A stretch of DNA of 45,259 bases from JBCBWG01 sp036804185 (GCA_050330095.1 JBHJOC010000069.1:1-45259); one strand, 5' to 3'; shown: positions 17,948 to 26,004, counted from the stretch's first letter. Program-made: numbers and translations. Notes: generated from the letters alone by a model not told the origin.

Positions 17948-17978
17948 GAGGCGGGTGGGGCCGATCCCTTCCCGCCTC
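17948..17978 (+). promoter_or_regulatory. Intercistronic stem-loop between binding-protein and permease genes
   Basis: GAGGCGGG (17948-17955) pairs perfectly with CCCGCCTC (17971-17978); inside, GGG can pair with CCC. No T-run follows. Such hairpins after binding-protein genes commonly stabilise the upstream mRNA so that the binding protein is made in excess over the permeases. That role is inferred here. Confidence 0.6.
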
Positions 17979-18069
17979 GGTTCCTCGCCTTCGGACAGTG
18001 CTGGACCGCCAGCTGGCAGCCGCCGCAGCCTGGCGCGACGCGGCAAGCGACGGATTTGACATTACGGGC

Positions 18070-19014
18070 ATGCAGAGAACCGTCGAACTGCCAGAGGCCG
18101 CGCGCCTGAAGCTCGTAAGCGAAGCGGCAACGCCTCAATCGGGTGCGCCATTCCCGGACGTAGCGCTTCCCTATCTTCTTATTGCACCACAACTTTTGAT
18201 AACTTTTGTTTTCTTCCTATGGCCCGCTGCGCAAGCCGTTTATCAGTCTGTTTTGCGGGAGGACCCCTTTGGACTCCGGCGAGAGTTCATAGGCCTCGCC
18301 AATTTCTCACGCGTGCTGAGCCAGCCGGGCTATCTTGACGCTGTTGGGATTACCGTTGTTTTTTCGATTGCGACGGTTGCTATCGCGATGGTCATCGGGC
18401 TGCTTCTGGCGATGGCGGCTGACAGCCTGCTGAAGTCGGCACGACTCTATGAGACACTTCTGCTGGTGCCCTATGCGGTCGCGCCAGCCGTTGCCGGTGC
18501 CATCTGGTTCTTCCTGATGTATCCGTCACTCGGAATTCTATCTGGCGCACTTCAGGCGATGGGCTATCCCTGGAACCACCAGATCAACGGGACCGATGCA
18601 CTTTTGATGGTGATCGCAGCTTCTGCTTGGAAACAGATTTCCTATAATGTCCTGTTTTTCCTTGCAGGCCTCCAAGCGATCCCAAAATCGCTGATCGAGG
18701 CCGCTGCGATCGACGGCGCAAACGCGTGGTCGCGCTTCCGATACATCATCCTGCCGCTCCTTTCACCGACGACGTTTTTCCTTGTCGTTGTCAATCTCAA
18801 CTATGCAATCTTCGACACCTTTGCGGTCATTCACGCGACCACCTCCGGCGGCCCCGGGCAATCGACGACCACGCTGATCTATAAAGTCTATAAGGACGGC
18901 TTCGTCGGCCTCGATCTCGGCGGTTCGGCTGCCCAGTCCGTGATCCTCATGACAGTCGTCATCCTGCTCACGGTGCTCCAGTTCCGCTATATCGAGCGCA
19001 AGGTGACGTACTGA
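18070..19014 (+). CDS. UgpA-type ABC transporter permease
   Basis: An inner-membrane permease of about 314 residues with six predicted helices, starting at LPYLLIAPQLLITFVFFLWPAAQAVYQS. The EAA loop that docks on the ATPase is EAAAIDGANAWSRFRYIILPLL, near residue 215-236. The ATG at 18070 is used; a GTG at 17998 would add 24 residues, and neither has a strong ribosome site. The stop codon overlaps the next gene's start by one base (TGATG), so the two permeases are translationally coupled. They form the membrane channel of a UgpABE-like importer. Confidence 0.9.
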   Translation: MQRTVELPEAARLKLVSEAATPQSGAPFPDVALPYLLIAPQLLITFVFFLWPAAQAVYQSVLREDPFGLRREFIGLANFSRVLSQPGYLDAVGITVVFSIATVAIAMVIGLLLAMAADSLLKSARLYETLLLVPYAVAPAVAGAIWFFLMYPSLGILSGALQAMGYPWNHQINGTDALLMVIAASAWKQISYNVLFFLAGLQAIPKSLIEAAAIDGANAWSRFRYIILPLLSPTTFFLVVVNLNYAIFDTFAVIHATTSGGPGQSTTTLIYKVYKDGFVGLDLGGSAAQSVILMTVVILLTVLQFRYIERKVTY

Positions 19015-19862
19015 TGGTTGGGGAGTCGCGCAGCCTTCAACTCGTCTCGCATGCAATCCTGATCGCAGGCGTTGTGATCGTGCTCGGTCCGGTCTGGATC
19101 GCGTTCGTCGCCTCGACGATCGATCCGACGGAGATCCTTTCGCGAACCGTCCCGCTGCTGCCGGGCTCAAGGCTCGTCGAGAACTACGCCGAAACGCTGG
19201 GGGCTGGTCTTGCACGCTCCGGCGTGCCGCCGATGTGGCTGCTGCTGGCCAACAGCTTCGTCATGGCGATGGTCATCGCGTGCGGCAAGATCGCCATTTC
19301 GCTTCTGTCGGCTTACGCTGTTGTGTTCTTCAGATTCCCGGGGCGCACCCTGGCATTCTGGCTGATCTTCATCACGCTCATGCTGCCGGTCGAGGTGCGC
19401 ATTCTGCCGACCTACGAGGTCGTTGCCAGTCTCGGCATGGTCAACACCTACGCCGGCCTGACCGTGCCGCTGATGGCGAGCGCAACCGCGACGTTCCTGT
19501 TTCGCCAGTTCTTTCTGACGATTTCGAAAGACCTCGCAGATGCCGCGCGCCTGGACGGTGCGGGTCCCTTGCAATTTCTCTGGTACGTCGTCATTCCACT
19601 GGCGCGCACCAGCATGGCAGCGCTGTTCGTAATTTTGTTCGTTTATGGCTGGAACCAATACCTCTGGCCCCTGCTCATTACGACCGACCAAAATTACTAC
19701 ACCATCGTGATGGGTATTCAGCGCATGATCCAGGACGTCGAAGCGACGCCAGCTTGGCATATCATCATGGCGACAACGATTTTGGCGCTGCTGCCGCCAG
19801 CCCTTGTTGTCATGCTGATGCGGCGAGCGTTCGTCCGCGGGCTCGTCGATGCAGAGAAGTAG
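19014..19862 (+). CDS. UgpE-type ABC transporter permease
   Basis: A 282-residue second permease of the MalG/UgpE branch. Six helices are evident, with the conserved loop DAARLDGAGPLQFLWYVVIPLA (about residues 180-201) and the closing YGWNQYLWPLLIT block. It overlaps the UgpA-like gene by one base. No ATP-binding-subunit gene follows: the next gene is a dehydrogenase after a repeat-filled gap. The transporter must therefore borrow an UgpC/MalK-type ATPase encoded elsewhere. Confidence 0.92.
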   Translation: MVGESRSLQLVSHAILIAGVVIVLGPVWIAFVASTIDPTEILSRTVPLLPGSRLVENYAETLGAGLARSGVPPMWLLLANSFVMAMVIACGKIAISLLSAYAVVFFRFPGRTLAFWLIFITLMLPVEVRILPTYEVVASLGMVNTYAGLTVPLMASATATFLFRQFFLTISKDLADAARLDGAGPLQFLWYVVIPLARTSMAALFVILFVYGWNQYLWPLLITTDQNYYTIVMGIQRMIQDVEATPAWHIIMATTILALLPPALVVMLMRRAFVRGLVDAEK

Positions 19863-19895
19863 TGCCTGTGCCATTCGCGGTATCCGCCACCGCGA

Positions 19896-20058
19896 GTGTT
19901 GCGTCACTCACGCTTGGTCCCCACCTCCTGCAGTCTCGCCTGCCAAGCGTAAGTGACAAAAGCCATACGAGACCCATGAAGTTGCCAGTGTTCCCTGTGT
20001 CTCCGACACTTGGTCAATCGGGTGCCGCAAAGGAAATAGAGCGTCGGAGACGGAACAC
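19896..20058 (+). repeat. Family A repeat, complete copy A1
   Basis: A 163-bp element matching A2 (24933-25095) along its full length. Hairpin 1 is GTCACTCACGCTTGG (19903-19917) with CCAAGCGTAAGTGAC (19943-19957), mismatched only at one central position. Hairpin 2 is built on GTCTCCGAC / GTCGGAGAC. It fills the gap after the ugpE-like gene and abuts repeat F1. The 306-bp gap 19863-20168 contains nothing else I can support. Confidence 0.85.
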
Positions 20059-20073
20059 GAGGACCCGTTGCTC

Positions 20074-20144
20074 GTACCCGTTGCTTTCCGTAATTCGCTT
20101 CGGCATCTGGCGAGGGTGACAGATGAACTACGGAAAGCGGGTAC
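20074..20144. repeat. Family F palindromic repeat F1
   Basis: The left arm GTACCCG-TT-GCTTTCCGTAATTC and the right arm GAACTACGGAAAGCGGGTAC form a long imperfect stem over 71 bp, with an inner segment around GGTGACAG. Related copies are F2 (20938-21010) and F3 (39580-39648). F1 ends 25 bp before the start codon of the dehydrogenase gene, so it is probably in its leader. Confidence 0.8.
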
Positions 20145-20168
20145 TAAAGCCCTGCGGGAGGAAACACG

Positions 20169-20927
20169 ATGTCAGGATCACGTCCGGTCGCGCTGGTCAC
20201 CGGCGCAGCGTCAGGGATCGGCGCAGCGACCGCGGACCATCTCATCGGAGAAGGATGGCGCGTCATCGGGATCGACCTTGAAAGCGCGCCGCTTGCGGAA
20301 GTTCGAGCGAGCAGAACCGGCCCAAATCTGGAATTCCGCGCCGCCGACGTGACCGACGAGCCCGCGATCCTCGCGGTCGTCGATGAGATCGAAGCGGCGA
20401 TCGGTCCGATCGCGGGGGTCGTCAACTGCGCCGGCATCGCCCGTGACACTCCGACGCTCGACCACCCGGTGGACGCCTTTCGAAAGATCTTGGACGTCAA
20501 CGTCGTCGGCTCCTTCATCGTTGCCCGTGCCGCTGCCCGCAAGATGTCCGCGCGCAAACAGGGCGCAATCGTCAATATCGCATCGATCTCTGGGATCCGC
20601 GGTTCCAAAGGACGGGCGGGCTACGGCGCATCCAAGGGAGCGGTGATCACGTTGACGAAGGTCATGGCAACCGATCTTGCAGGCTTCGGTATCCGCGTGA
20701 ACGCGATCGCGCCCGGGCCGATCGAAACGCCAATGGTCCAGGCGATGCACACTGCAGCCGACCGCGAACTGTTTCACCGGTTCGTGCCAATGGCCCGTTA
20801 CGCCGAACCGCGCGAGATCGCCAGTGTCATCGCGTTCCTGCTCGACAATGACAAGTCCAGCTTCATCACCGGTGAGATCATCGCTGTCGATGGCGGCTTT
20901 CGGGGTGCCGGCGTGATCGAGCGCTGA
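20169..20927 (+). CDS. Short-chain dehydrogenase/reductase (SDR)
   Basis: A 252-residue classical SDR of normal length. The cofactor loop is TGAASGIGAA (residues 11-20), followed by the NCAGI stretch, the catalytic Ser in IASISG, and Tyr/Lys in GYGASKGA. The C-terminal VNAIAPGPIETPM and DKSSFITGEIIAVDGGF are standard. An acidic residue after the second strand (GIDLES) favours NAD over NADP. GGGAGGAAA precedes the ATG. Lying after the transporter genes, it is a plausible polyol or sugar-acid dehydrogenase for the imported substrate, but repeats A1 and F1 separate it from them. It is bracketed by family F repeats on both sides. Confidence 0.93.
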   Translation: MSGSRPVALVTGAASGIGAATADHLIGEGWRVIGIDLESAPLAEVRASRTGPNLEFRAADVTDEPAILAVVDEIEAAIGPIAGVVNCAGIARDTPTLDHPVDAFRKILDVNVVGSFIVARAAARKMSARKQGAIVNIASISGIRGSKGRAGYGASKGAVITLTKVMATDLAGFGIRVNAIAPGPIETPMVQAMHTAADRELFHRFVPMARYAEPREIASVIAFLLDNDKSSFITGEIIAVDGGFRGAGVIER

Positions 20928-20937
20928 GCACAAGGCC

Positions 20938-21010
20938 AGTACCCGCTTTCCTTCAGTCGCCTGTCACTATCGTCAGACGCCGGAACGAACTACGGGAAGC
21001 GGGCTCCTAG
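20938..21010. repeat. Family F palindromic repeat F2
   Basis: The arms AGTACCCGCTTTCC and GGGAAGCGGGCTCCT lie about 10 bp after the SDR stop codon, with an inner pair CGCCTGTCA / GTCAGACGCCG. The core agrees with F1 and F3 (CCCGCTTTCC, CCTGTCA/CCTGACA, GAACTACGG). The right end reads CTCCTAG, one of several CTAG sites found at repeat borders in this window. Confidence 0.75.
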
Positions 21011-21162
21011 GCAATTGGACCGCGCCGTGGCTTAAGGCTCATGTTGCCGGGCGGGGGGCCTCACGGCGCGCCCAAACCGGCTGGCAGTTGCGGTCAAAAA
21101 GCGGTTCTGGAAGCGGTTCTGGCGTCACGCCTCAGGATTGCGCGACAACGATCAGGCTTCAG

Positions 21163-23388
21163 TTATCCTGCGAATACGACAAGCGCGTTGCGTGCAACGA
21201 AGCCGAGCGCTCCCCCCGCAAGGAGAAGCAGCAGGGCGATTGCGACATTGCGCGCGATCCGCCCGCGCGGGCGCTGGATCGTGACATCGAAACGCTCCTC
21301 GGGAACGGCGATCTCGGTTGCGAACCCATCTGACGTGACACAGCGCAGGCTACCCGACAATTGAAGCTGTTCACGGCCCTGCGTCAGGGGCGAAATATCC
21401 CAACGCCACACGACATCGTCATCGGAGAGCAGGCCGAGACGATGCTCGATCCATTGGGTCTCCAGAACGCGGGGTTCGACGCTGATCGCGCCGCCGGGTG
21501 ATCGCAGCTTCAGCGTCAGAGCTTTGGTGACGACGAACTCACGCCGGCCGGGCTGCGTGCCGGGTCCGCCCATCGCCGCAATATCATGTCGCGATACGCG
21601 CACTTCGACGACCTCGGTCTCCCCGACACGCATCCGCCGAGGGATTGCATCGGGCTGTGCGAGCGGAGCGCCACTGCGACGTGAATTCTGCTGCTGCTCG
21701 GCTGCCGGGAATGGACCCGGAGCCGTCAACTCCCGCTGGTCCCGTTGGGGCATTGAGAGCCCCGCCTGCTTCGGCGCCGCTGCCTGTATCGGAGGGGTTG
21801 TCGTTGGCGGGGCAGTCGGCGGCCGCCCGCGCAGCCCCGGGGCTTCAGGCGGTGCCGTCGGCGCTACGGATGGCCTTCGGCCTGCGGTCGGACCCGGGGC
21901 AGCTTGCGGCGGGACCGTGACGGCGGCCTCAGCGCTGAATGCTGGCTGCTGGCGCGCGCGGGGATCGGCGGTCGTCGACTGCGGCAGTGGCAGGTTGGGC
22001 GCTTTGCGCGCTGCCTGCCCCGAGGCTAGCGAGACATCGTGCGGATTGGCCTGGAGGACAGGGCCGGCAGCCTGGCCGGCGCGGGGGTCGGTTCCAGGTC
22101 CGATCGGACCGGGCCGGCCAGTTGGCCCTGCACCAGGGGGCACTCCCGGCATGGCTGCGATCGCATCGACTGGCTGCGCCTGGCTCGTCGGCGTGCGGGC
22201 ACCACCAAGCGGTGGCAGGGCGGTGCCAGGCGCCTGTGGGTTGGGGTCATGCGGCCGGGCCACAGGACCTGTGGTCGCGGGCGCGTCAGTTGGGGCGCGG
22301 TGGCGCGTGCGTGGCGCCATCGCGCCGGGCTGTCCCGCCTGCGGCGCACCGTCGGAGCGGCGCGGCCGAGTGATTTGAAGCCGTGCGAGCCCGTCACGGT
22401 CATCGCTCGGACCGGACCGGACTGCGGGCCGCGTCGCCTCGACCCGCCTGCGCGCGTCATCGAGGATCTCGCGCATGTTCGTCGGCCTTGCAGCCTGCTG
22501 TCGGATGCCGCTTTCTGGTGCCTCGGCTGCCAATAGACCCGGCTGCTTTGTCCGCGGCTGACCGAGAGGCGCGTCGGCTGTCGCCCCGTGCGGAGCGGGC
22601 TGGCCGCGCGATGGAGCCAGTCCCTCCGCTGTTGACTGCTCCCCTCCGCCCGGCAAACTGCCCGTCTCGAGCGCGGCGCGGGCCTGTTGCTCGGGAAGCG
22701 GTCGCGAGGGCTCTCGGGCATGGCCATCAGGGCCACCAAAGGGTCTCAATCCCTGCGTCAGCGGGTCGGCTGGCGCTGGAGCCGGCGATGCAAGCCCCTG
22801 GGGCGATCGCGGCGCCGGCGGCGGCACAGTGCGCGGCGGCGTATCGGCGACGGGCGGACCGCGGCTTTGGTCTTCCTCAAGTCCGCTACGCGGAGATGCG
22901 CTTTGCGCGTCGGGCGCTGCTGCAGCGGCAGCCGTCGCCTGCGACAGGGCCTTCACGGCTTGCTCGAACGTCAGCCCCTGCACCCTGAGCATGTTTGCTG
23001 ACGGCGAGCGCCCATCGCCGACGATCGCCGCCAGCACGAGCCCCCCGTTCGGCGCCCGCCTGCGTTGCGAGGCCGCAGCGCTGGCCACGCGCAGGATCCG
23101 GACAAGGTCTTCGTGCGTCCGCGGTTCGTAGGGCACGGTGCCGGGCATCCGGTCGTCGAGGCGCCCAAGAAAGCCGCTGACCTCGGTCGCGAGCACATCG
23201 AGGTCGACCGAACAGGCCTGGAGTACGGGCTGGGCTTCAGGATCCTCGATCAGAGCCAGCAAAACGTGCTCGATCTGGAGCACAACATGGCGTTGGGCCT
23301 GAGCGTAGCCGTTCGCACGGTGCAGGGTCTCGACGAACGTCGCGTTCGGCTTGAACGAGTCGACGAGATCGTTGAGAGACTGCGCCAT
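21163..23388 (-). CDS. Clp-N-domain protein with proline-rich linker and C-terminal membrane anchor
   Basis: A 741-residue protein of unusual build. Residues about 1-150 form a Clp N-terminal (double Clp_N) domain: HRANGYAQAQRHVVLQIEHVLLALIEDPEAQPVLQ, then THEDLVRILRVASAAASQRR and NGGLVLAAIVGDGRSPSANMLRVQGL. No AAA+ ATPase domain follows. Instead there are about 420 residues rich in Pro, Gly, Ala, Gln and Arg, surely disordered. Then comes a beta-rich module (about 590-710) with VTKALTLKLRSPGGAISVEP, ETQWIEH and VVWRWDISPLTQGREQLQLSG. A single helix closes the protein (IARNVAIALLLLLAGGALGFVA). The ATG at 23388 has AAGGG six bases upstream. Topology is likely tail-anchored with the bulk in the cytosol. 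Function is unknown. Confidence 0.8.
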   Translation of the reverse strand: MAQSLNDLVDSFKPNATFVETLHRANGYAQAQRHVVLQIEHVLLALIEDPEAQPVLQACSVDLDVLATEVSGFLGRLDDRMPGTVPYEPRTHEDLVRILRVASAAASQRRRAPNGGLVLAAIVGDGRSPSANMLRVQGLTFEQAVKALSQATAAAAAAPDAQSASPRSGLEEDQSRGPPVADTPPRTVPPPAPRSPQGLASPAPAPADPLTQGLRPFGGPDGHAREPSRPLPEQQARAALETGSLPGGGEQSTAEGLAPSRGQPAPHGATADAPLGQPRTKQPGLLAAEAPESGIRQQAARPTNMREILDDARRRVEATRPAVRSGPSDDRDGLARLQITRPRRSDGAPQAGQPGAMAPRTRHRAPTDAPATTGPVARPHDPNPQAPGTALPPLGGARTPTSQAQPVDAIAAMPGVPPGAGPTGRPGPIGPGTDPRAGQAAGPVLQANPHDVSLASGQAARKAPNLPLPQSTTADPRARQQPAFSAEAAVTVPPQAAPGPTAGRRPSVAPTAPPEAPGLRGRPPTAPPTTTPPIQAAAPKQAGLSMPQRDQRELTAPGPFPAAEQQQNSRRSGAPLAQPDAIPRRMRVGETEVVEVRVSRHDIAAMGGPGTQPGRREFVVTKALTLKLRSPGGAISVEPRVLETQWIEHRLGLLSDDDVVWRWDISPLTQGREQLQLSGSLRCVTSDGFATEIAVPEERFDVTIQRPRGRIARNVAIALLLLLAGGALGFVARNALVVFAG

Positions 23389-23919
23389 GGTAAACCCTTG
23401 CCCCTGCATCGTCACGATCTTCGCGATCGGCCCTGTCAGCGCCTCAAACGTTCCACGGCGATAGAACTTGAACGCCCTGAGGCCTCAAGCGGGCCGGCCA
23501 CGATGTCGGCAAACCGTGGCCGATCCATACCGCTCAGATCAATCAGAAGCCGGCAATTCAGCCGTCGTGATGCACCCACATCGATCGGTTTACGTGCGCC
23601 GCGCGAGAGCGTCGAGACCTCAGTGCGCACAATTCGACACGGTCTTGCCTGTCGCCCTCAAACCTCCTCACACGCCGATCTTAGCCGACCTTACGTCACG
23701 GATTGGCCGCACCTGCGGGCCGGCCTTCGCCGAACTCAATCATTCCCTGAGCCGCGATCAACCATTCCTCTCGGAGACGACTGCGGCCCAAATGTGGGCG
23801 CCTGCGGCCACGCGGTGCATTCCGACATTGCTGGCGGGGTCGCAGCCTTGGTAAGGGAGGTGCCGCCACCAGCACGAGGCAGCTTGGCGGTCCTAACAGT
23901 GACGAGGCGATAAAACGCG
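23389..23919. other. Gap upstream of argB with a possible small leftward ORF
   Basis: The gap between the Clp-N gene and argB holds one candidate only: a leftward 64-codon frame at 23436-23630, starting GTG. Its segment IVRTEVSTLSRG...RLLIDLSG resembles that of another small leftward frame at about 28300-28425. It lacks a clear ribosome-binding site, and I recognise no family. The rest of the gap shows no gene. Confidence 0.4.
23436..23630 (-). CDS. Small hypothetical protein (doubtful)
   Basis: A 64-residue frame with a GTG start, directly upstream of the Clp-N gene on the same strand (47 bp apart). It contains RLNCRLLIDLSGMDRP. The only support is a shared motif, (T/C)EV..TL..G followed by RLLID(R/L)SG, in the gap at 28143-28694, where the start has a better ribosome site. 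It could be a real small gene, a gene relic, or coincidence in GC-rich sequence. Confidence 0.25.
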   Translation of the reverse strand: MRTEVSTLSRGARKPIDVGASRRLNCRLLIDLSGMDRPRFADIVAGPLEASGRSSSIAVERLRR

Positions 23920-24855
23920 ATGCATGACGGCGAACCGAACGCGACAGGCCCGTCGGAAGACGGCATTTCAGCCCACGCCAAAGTCAGGATACTCGCCGAA
24001 GCCCTGCCGCACATGATCCGGTACGACGAGGAAACCGTCGTGATCAAGTTTGGCGGGCATGCGATGGGCGACGAGGCGCTCGCGAATGCGTTCGCCAAGG
24101 ACATCGTCTACTTGAAGCAGTCCGGCGTGAACCCGGTTGTCGTGCATGGCGGCGGCCCACAGATCAAGTCGATGCTCGACAAGCTCGAGATCAGGTCTGA
24201 GTTCCGCCACGGATTGAGAGTGACCGACAAGCCGACCGTCGAGATCGTCGAGATGGTGCTTGCCGGCAAGATCAACAAAGAAATCGTGGCAGCCATCAAT
24301 CGCCAGGGCGGCAAGGCCGTCGGGATCTCTGGCAAGGATGCCAACTTGATGATCGCCAAGCGCATCACCGAGATGGCGGACCCCGGATCCAACCTGATGC
24401 AAGCGGTCGACATCGGTTACGTCGGCGATCCGGTCGAGGTGAACCCGCACATCATCGACGTGATCTCGAAGTCGGACCTGATTCCGGTCGTTGCACCGAT
24501 CGGCTTCGACCGGAACGGCCAGACCCTGAATATCAACGCCGACACGTTTGCTTCTGCGCTCGCAGCGCGCATGAAGGCGAAGCGACTGCTGCTGCTGACA
24601 GACGTCGCTGGCGTTCTCGACAAGGACAAGCGGCTGATCACAGACCTCGACATTGCCGAGGCGCGCGCCCTCATTCGTGATGGCACGATCCAGGGCGGCA
24701 TGATCCCCAAGGTAGAAGGCTGCATCGAGGTCGTCGAAGCTGGCGTCGAGGCGGTCGTAATCCTCGATGGGAGGGTGCCGCATTGCGTCTTGCTCGAACT
24801 GCTGACGGAGCACGGGGTTGGAACGCTCGTTCAGCGCAAGCGGTCCAAATCCTGA
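23920..24855 (+). CDS. argB: Acetylglutamate kinase
   Basis: A 311-residue amino-acid-kinase-fold enzyme that phosphorylates N-acetylglutamate in arginine synthesis. Signature blocks are VVIKFGGHAMGD, NPVVVHGGGPQIKSML, FRHGLRVTDKPTVEIVEMVLAGKINKEIV, NINADTFASALAARMKAKRLLLLTDVAGVL and GTIQGGMIPKVEGC. The N-terminal helix before the kinase core (AKVRILAEALPHMIRYDEETV) is the type found in arginine-inhibited hexameric enzymes that can also bind PII. That fits the PII gene in the same window but is not shown here. The following HAD nucleotidase gene is a usual neighbour in Hyphomicrobiales. Confidence 0.97.
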   Translation: MHDGEPNATGPSEDGISAHAKVRILAEALPHMIRYDEETVVIKFGGHAMGDEALANAFAKDIVYLKQSGVNPVVVHGGGPQIKSMLDKLEIRSEFRHGLRVTDKPTVEIVEMVLAGKINKEIVAAINRQGGKAVGISGKDANLMIAKRITEMADPGSNLMQAVDIGYVGDPVEVNPHIIDVISKSDLIPVVAPIGFDRNGQTLNINADTFASALAARMKAKRLLLLTDVAGVLDKDKRLITDLDIAEARALIRDGTIQGGMIPKVEGCIEVVEAGVEAVVILDGRVPHCVLLELLTEHGVGTLVQRKRSKS

Positions 24856-24865
24856 GTGCTGTCAT

Positions 24866-24933
24866 CGCCGATCAGGCATCCCTGCATCATCCGCAGAGCC
24901 CGCCTTACAAGGACGTCTGATCGGCGGTACTAG
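24866..24933 (+). repeat. Family B palindromic repeat B1
   Basis: The arms CGCCGATCAG (24866-24875) and CTGATCGGCG (24917-24926) are perfect complements, and the element ends in GTACTAG. The centre GCATCCCTGCATCATCCGC and GAGCCCGCCTTACAAGGACGT reappears in the opposite orientation in B2. It begins 11 bp after the argB stop and touches A2 directly. Confidence 0.85.
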
Positions 24934-25095
24934 TGTTGCGTCACTCCCGCTTGGTCCCCACCCTCTGCGGTCTGGCCTGCCAAGCGTAAGTGACAAAAGC
25001 AAGACGAGACTCATGACGTTGCTCGTGCTCCCACTGTCTCCGACACTTGGCCAATCGGGTGCTGCAAAGGAAACCAAGTGTCGGAGACGGAACAC
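24933..25095 (+). repeat. Family A repeat, complete copy A2
   Basis: A 163-bp element, collinear with A1. Hairpin 2 is perfect here: GTCTCCGACACTTGG (25036-25050) with CCAAGTGTCGGAGAC (25074-25088). Hairpin 1 is GTCACTCCCGCTTGG with CCAAGCGTAAGTGAC. It lies in the leader of the nucleotidase gene, ending 44 bp before its start codon. Confidence 0.88.
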
Positions 25096-25139
25096 TCGAG
25101 CTGCGCGGCACGCCACAGTGGTGCGAACAAGGAGGCCCG

Positions 25140-25856
25140 ATGACCCGGAGGTTCGATGGAACGGAAATTTGGGTCTTCGACCTCGACAACACGCTCTATC
25201 CAGGCGAGTGCAACCTGTTCGCGCAGGTCGACCGCCGCATGAGCGAGTTCATTGCCGGATATCTCAACGTGCCGATCGATTATGCCCGGCACCTCCAGAA
25301 ATCCTACTACCGCCAGTTTGGAACGACACTCGCTGGCCTCATGCACGTCCACGGCATGGAGCCGCACGCGTTCCTGGACTACGTCCACGACATCGACCTG
25401 TCGCCCGTCCCTGAGCATCCCGAACTGCGCGCTGCGATCTCCGAACTGCCGGGGCGCAAGCTGATCTTCACGGCGGGGTCGAGGGTGCACGCCGAGAATG
25501 TTGCAGGCAAGCTCGGGGTGCTTGATCTGTTCGAGGACATCATGGACATCGTCGACGCCGGCTTCGTTCCGAAAGAGCGGGTTGAGGCCTATCACGCGCT
25601 CATGAGCCGGCATGGCGTCGATCCCGAGCGATCGGCAATGTTCGAGGACATGCCCCATAACCTGAAGCCGGCGCACGCATTGGGTATGACCACGGTGCTC
25701 GTGCATTCGAGCTATTTCGATCACCCGATCCAGAACCAGATCAAGTCATGGACCAAGCCACCGGCGCATATCCATCACATGACCGAGAACCTGCGCGACT
25801 TCCTGGCCGCGGTGAATAGCGATCGCGCGACGGACCGCACTGTCGGGCCTCGTTGA
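25140..25856 (+). CDS. Pyrimidine 5'-nucleotidase-type HAD hydrolase
   Basis: A 238-residue HAD-superfamily phosphatase. Motif I is WVFDLDNTLYPGE with nucleophile D14 and acid D16, motif II is LIFTAGSRVHA, the Lys of motif III is in VPKERVEAY, and motif IV is SAMFEDMPHNL. This matches the SDT1/pyr-5'-nucleotidase branch that dephosphorylates pyrimidine nucleoside monophosphates in yeast; bacterial members are often next to argB, as here. AAGGAGG lies just upstream of the ATG at 25140, fixing the start. Repeats B1 and A2 separate it from argB, so co-transcription through them is possible but not certain. Confidence 0.9.
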   Translation: MTRRFDGTEIWVFDLDNTLYPGECNLFAQVDRRMSEFIAGYLNVPIDYARHLQKSYYRQFGTTLAGLMHVHGMEPHAFLDYVHDIDLSPVPEHPELRAAISELPGRKLIFTAGSRVHAENVAGKLGVLDLFEDIMDIVDAGFVPKERVEAYHALMSRHGVDPERSAMFEDMPHNLKPAHALGMTTVLVHSSYFDHPIQNQIKSWTKPPAHIHHMTENLRDFLAAVNSDRATDRTVGPR

Positions 25857-25888
25857 ACCAGAACGACGGCAAACCGCCTCAGGGTTCA

Positions 25889-25906
25889 GCAACACGAGAC
25901 TCATGA
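25889..25906 (+). repeat. Family A fragment A4
   Basis: GCAACACGAGACTCATGA matches the centre of family A (ACGAGACTCATGA in A2 and in the reverse complement of A3). It stands alone, 28 bp upstream of B2, again showing A and B pieces joined together. Confidence 0.55.
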
Positions 25907-25933
25907 ACGGTCAGAGCCAGATGGTGGTTTTCG

Positions 25934-26004
25934 TACCGCTTTTAGATCCGACGTCCCCGTAAGGCGGGCTCTGCGGATGGTGCAGGGATGTCTGATCGGC
26001 GGTC
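25934..26004 (-). repeat. Family B palindromic repeat B2
   Basis: The plus strand here follows the reverse complement of B1: GTACCGC, then GACGTCC..GTAAGGCGGGC, TCTGCGGATG, TGCAGGGATG and CTGATCGGCGGT. Most positions agree, and the left arm is eroded (TTTTAGATCC). It lies in the gap between the nucleotidase gene and trxB, which holds no other gene. Confidence 0.8.
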
